From: an uncultured Chloroflexota bacterium | GTDB lineage: Bacteria > Chloroflexota > Dehalococcoidia > UBA2247 > RBG-13-53-26 | Direction of reading: 5' to 3' | Assembly: GCA_937860285.1 (NCBI GenBank) | Contig: CALMBS010000266.1 | Coordinates: 1-5,725 of the forward strand | Length of the DNA: 5,725 nucleotides | In this document: positions 5,566 to 5,725 of the stretch, piece by piece | How the letters are laid out: each line of letters begins with the position of its first letter | Numbering within the stretch: position 1 is the first letter of the stretch | Made by a program: the position numbers and the translations under genes | Notes under the pieces: generated by a model | Told to the model about the DNA's origin: nothing | Databases searched by the model: none | Seen by the model: only the letters and a program-made list of their open reading frames with translations

Positions 5566-5725
5566 GCGCCGTCGCCGCGCTCAGTCGCCGGCGACCGGGT
5601 GACGCTCCGCAGCAGCTCCAGCACCTCCGGCATCCTCGAGAACGTATCCAGGTTGTAGCGGGCCTTGCGCTGCCAGTTGGGGTGGCCGTCCACCACGCCG
5701 GGCACGTTCTGCTGTTCGGTCTCCA
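5562..5725 (-). CDS. malQ: 4-alpha-glucanotransferase (amylomaltase), C-terminal fragment
   Basis: The last 53 codons of a minus-strand gene cut by the right window edge; the first whole codon is 5723-5721 and the stop is TAG at 5564-5562. The peptide begins ETEQQNVPGVVDGHPNWQRK. The NVPG-x-VD-x-HPNW-x-RK pattern near the end of the protein is characteristic of GH77 amylomaltases of the MalQ type. A short amphipathic stretch (MPEVLELLRSV) and a disordered tail follow. MalQ moves alpha-1,4-glucan segments between maltodextrins in glycogen/maltose metabolism. Its stop overlaps the SDR stop by 4 bp. The assignment rests on a short tail, so it is likely but not certain. Confidence 0.7.
   Translation of the reverse strand, partial: ETEQQNVPGVVDGHPNWQRKARYNLDTFSRMPEVLELLRSVTRSPATERGDGA
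5571..5595. other. GC-rich stem-loop just after the SDR stop
   Basis: GTCGCCG (5571-5577) pairs perfectly with CGGCGAC (5589-5595) around an 11-nt loop, starting 6 nt after the SDR stop. The right arm is also part of a perfect 12-bp palindrome, GTCGCCGGCGAC (5584-5595). No T-run follows, so it could at most be a weak terminator. It lies in the coding tail of the convergent gene and may simply reflect GC-rich codons. Confidence 0.3.

Noticed and set aside
1..5725. Mobile element, CRISPR array, tRNA/rRNA or toxin-antitoxin signature
   Set aside because: No transposase-like frame, terminal inverted repeats, spaced repeat arrays or cloverleaf-like sequence was seen on reading both strands.

Overview
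The window is compact, GC-rich, gene-dense DNA with bacterial signals: purine-rich Shine-Dalgarno sites, a near-consensus sigma70-type promoter, and ATG, GTG or TTG starts. A 2-hydroxyacyl-CoA dehydratase/activase-related Fe-S protein points to an anaerobe. That protein together with a PAC2-family protein would fit a Chloroflexota (Dehalococcoidia-like) or similar anaerobic lineage, but the lineage is an inference and no marker gene is present.

Layout: (1) 2-1804, plus strand: C-terminal ~600 residues of a large CoA dehydratase activase-related protein whose 5' part lies outside the window. (2) 1821-4635, minus strand: a likely four-gene operon read right to left, PAC2-family protein > NAD kinase (nadK) > short ArgA-like GNAT acetyltransferase > ADP-ribose-type NUDIX hydrolase. 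The first three genes touch or nearly touch. The last follows a 63-bp gap holding a strong hairpin just ahead of its ribosome binding site. (3) 4636-4806: a divergent intergenic region with a good promoter for the right-hand gene, a weaker candidate promoter for the operon, a 10-bp direct repeat spaced 40 bp apart and a dyad over the predicted transcription start. (4) 4807-5565, plus strand: a complete SDR-family oxidoreductase. (5) 5562-5725, minus strand: the last 53 codons of what looks like 4-alpha-glucanotransferase (malQ), convergent with the SDR gene and sharing a CTAG over both stop codons.

How the genes may work together: in the minus-strand operon NAD kinase makes NADP and the NUDIX enzyme probably cleaves ADP-ribose or a related nucleotide-sugar product of NAD turnover. 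The acetyltransferase may start arginine synthesis. The PAC2 protein, of the family that includes proteasome assembly chaperones, has no obvious metabolic link. The dehydratase-type protein and the SDR enzyme could both act on acyl-CoA or hydroxy/keto substrates, but nothing in the sequence ties them together. No mobile element, CRISPR array, tRNA or rRNA gene was recognised. I see no convincing new system; the nearest candidate is the conserved-looking PAC2-nadK-GNAT-NUDIX arrangement.
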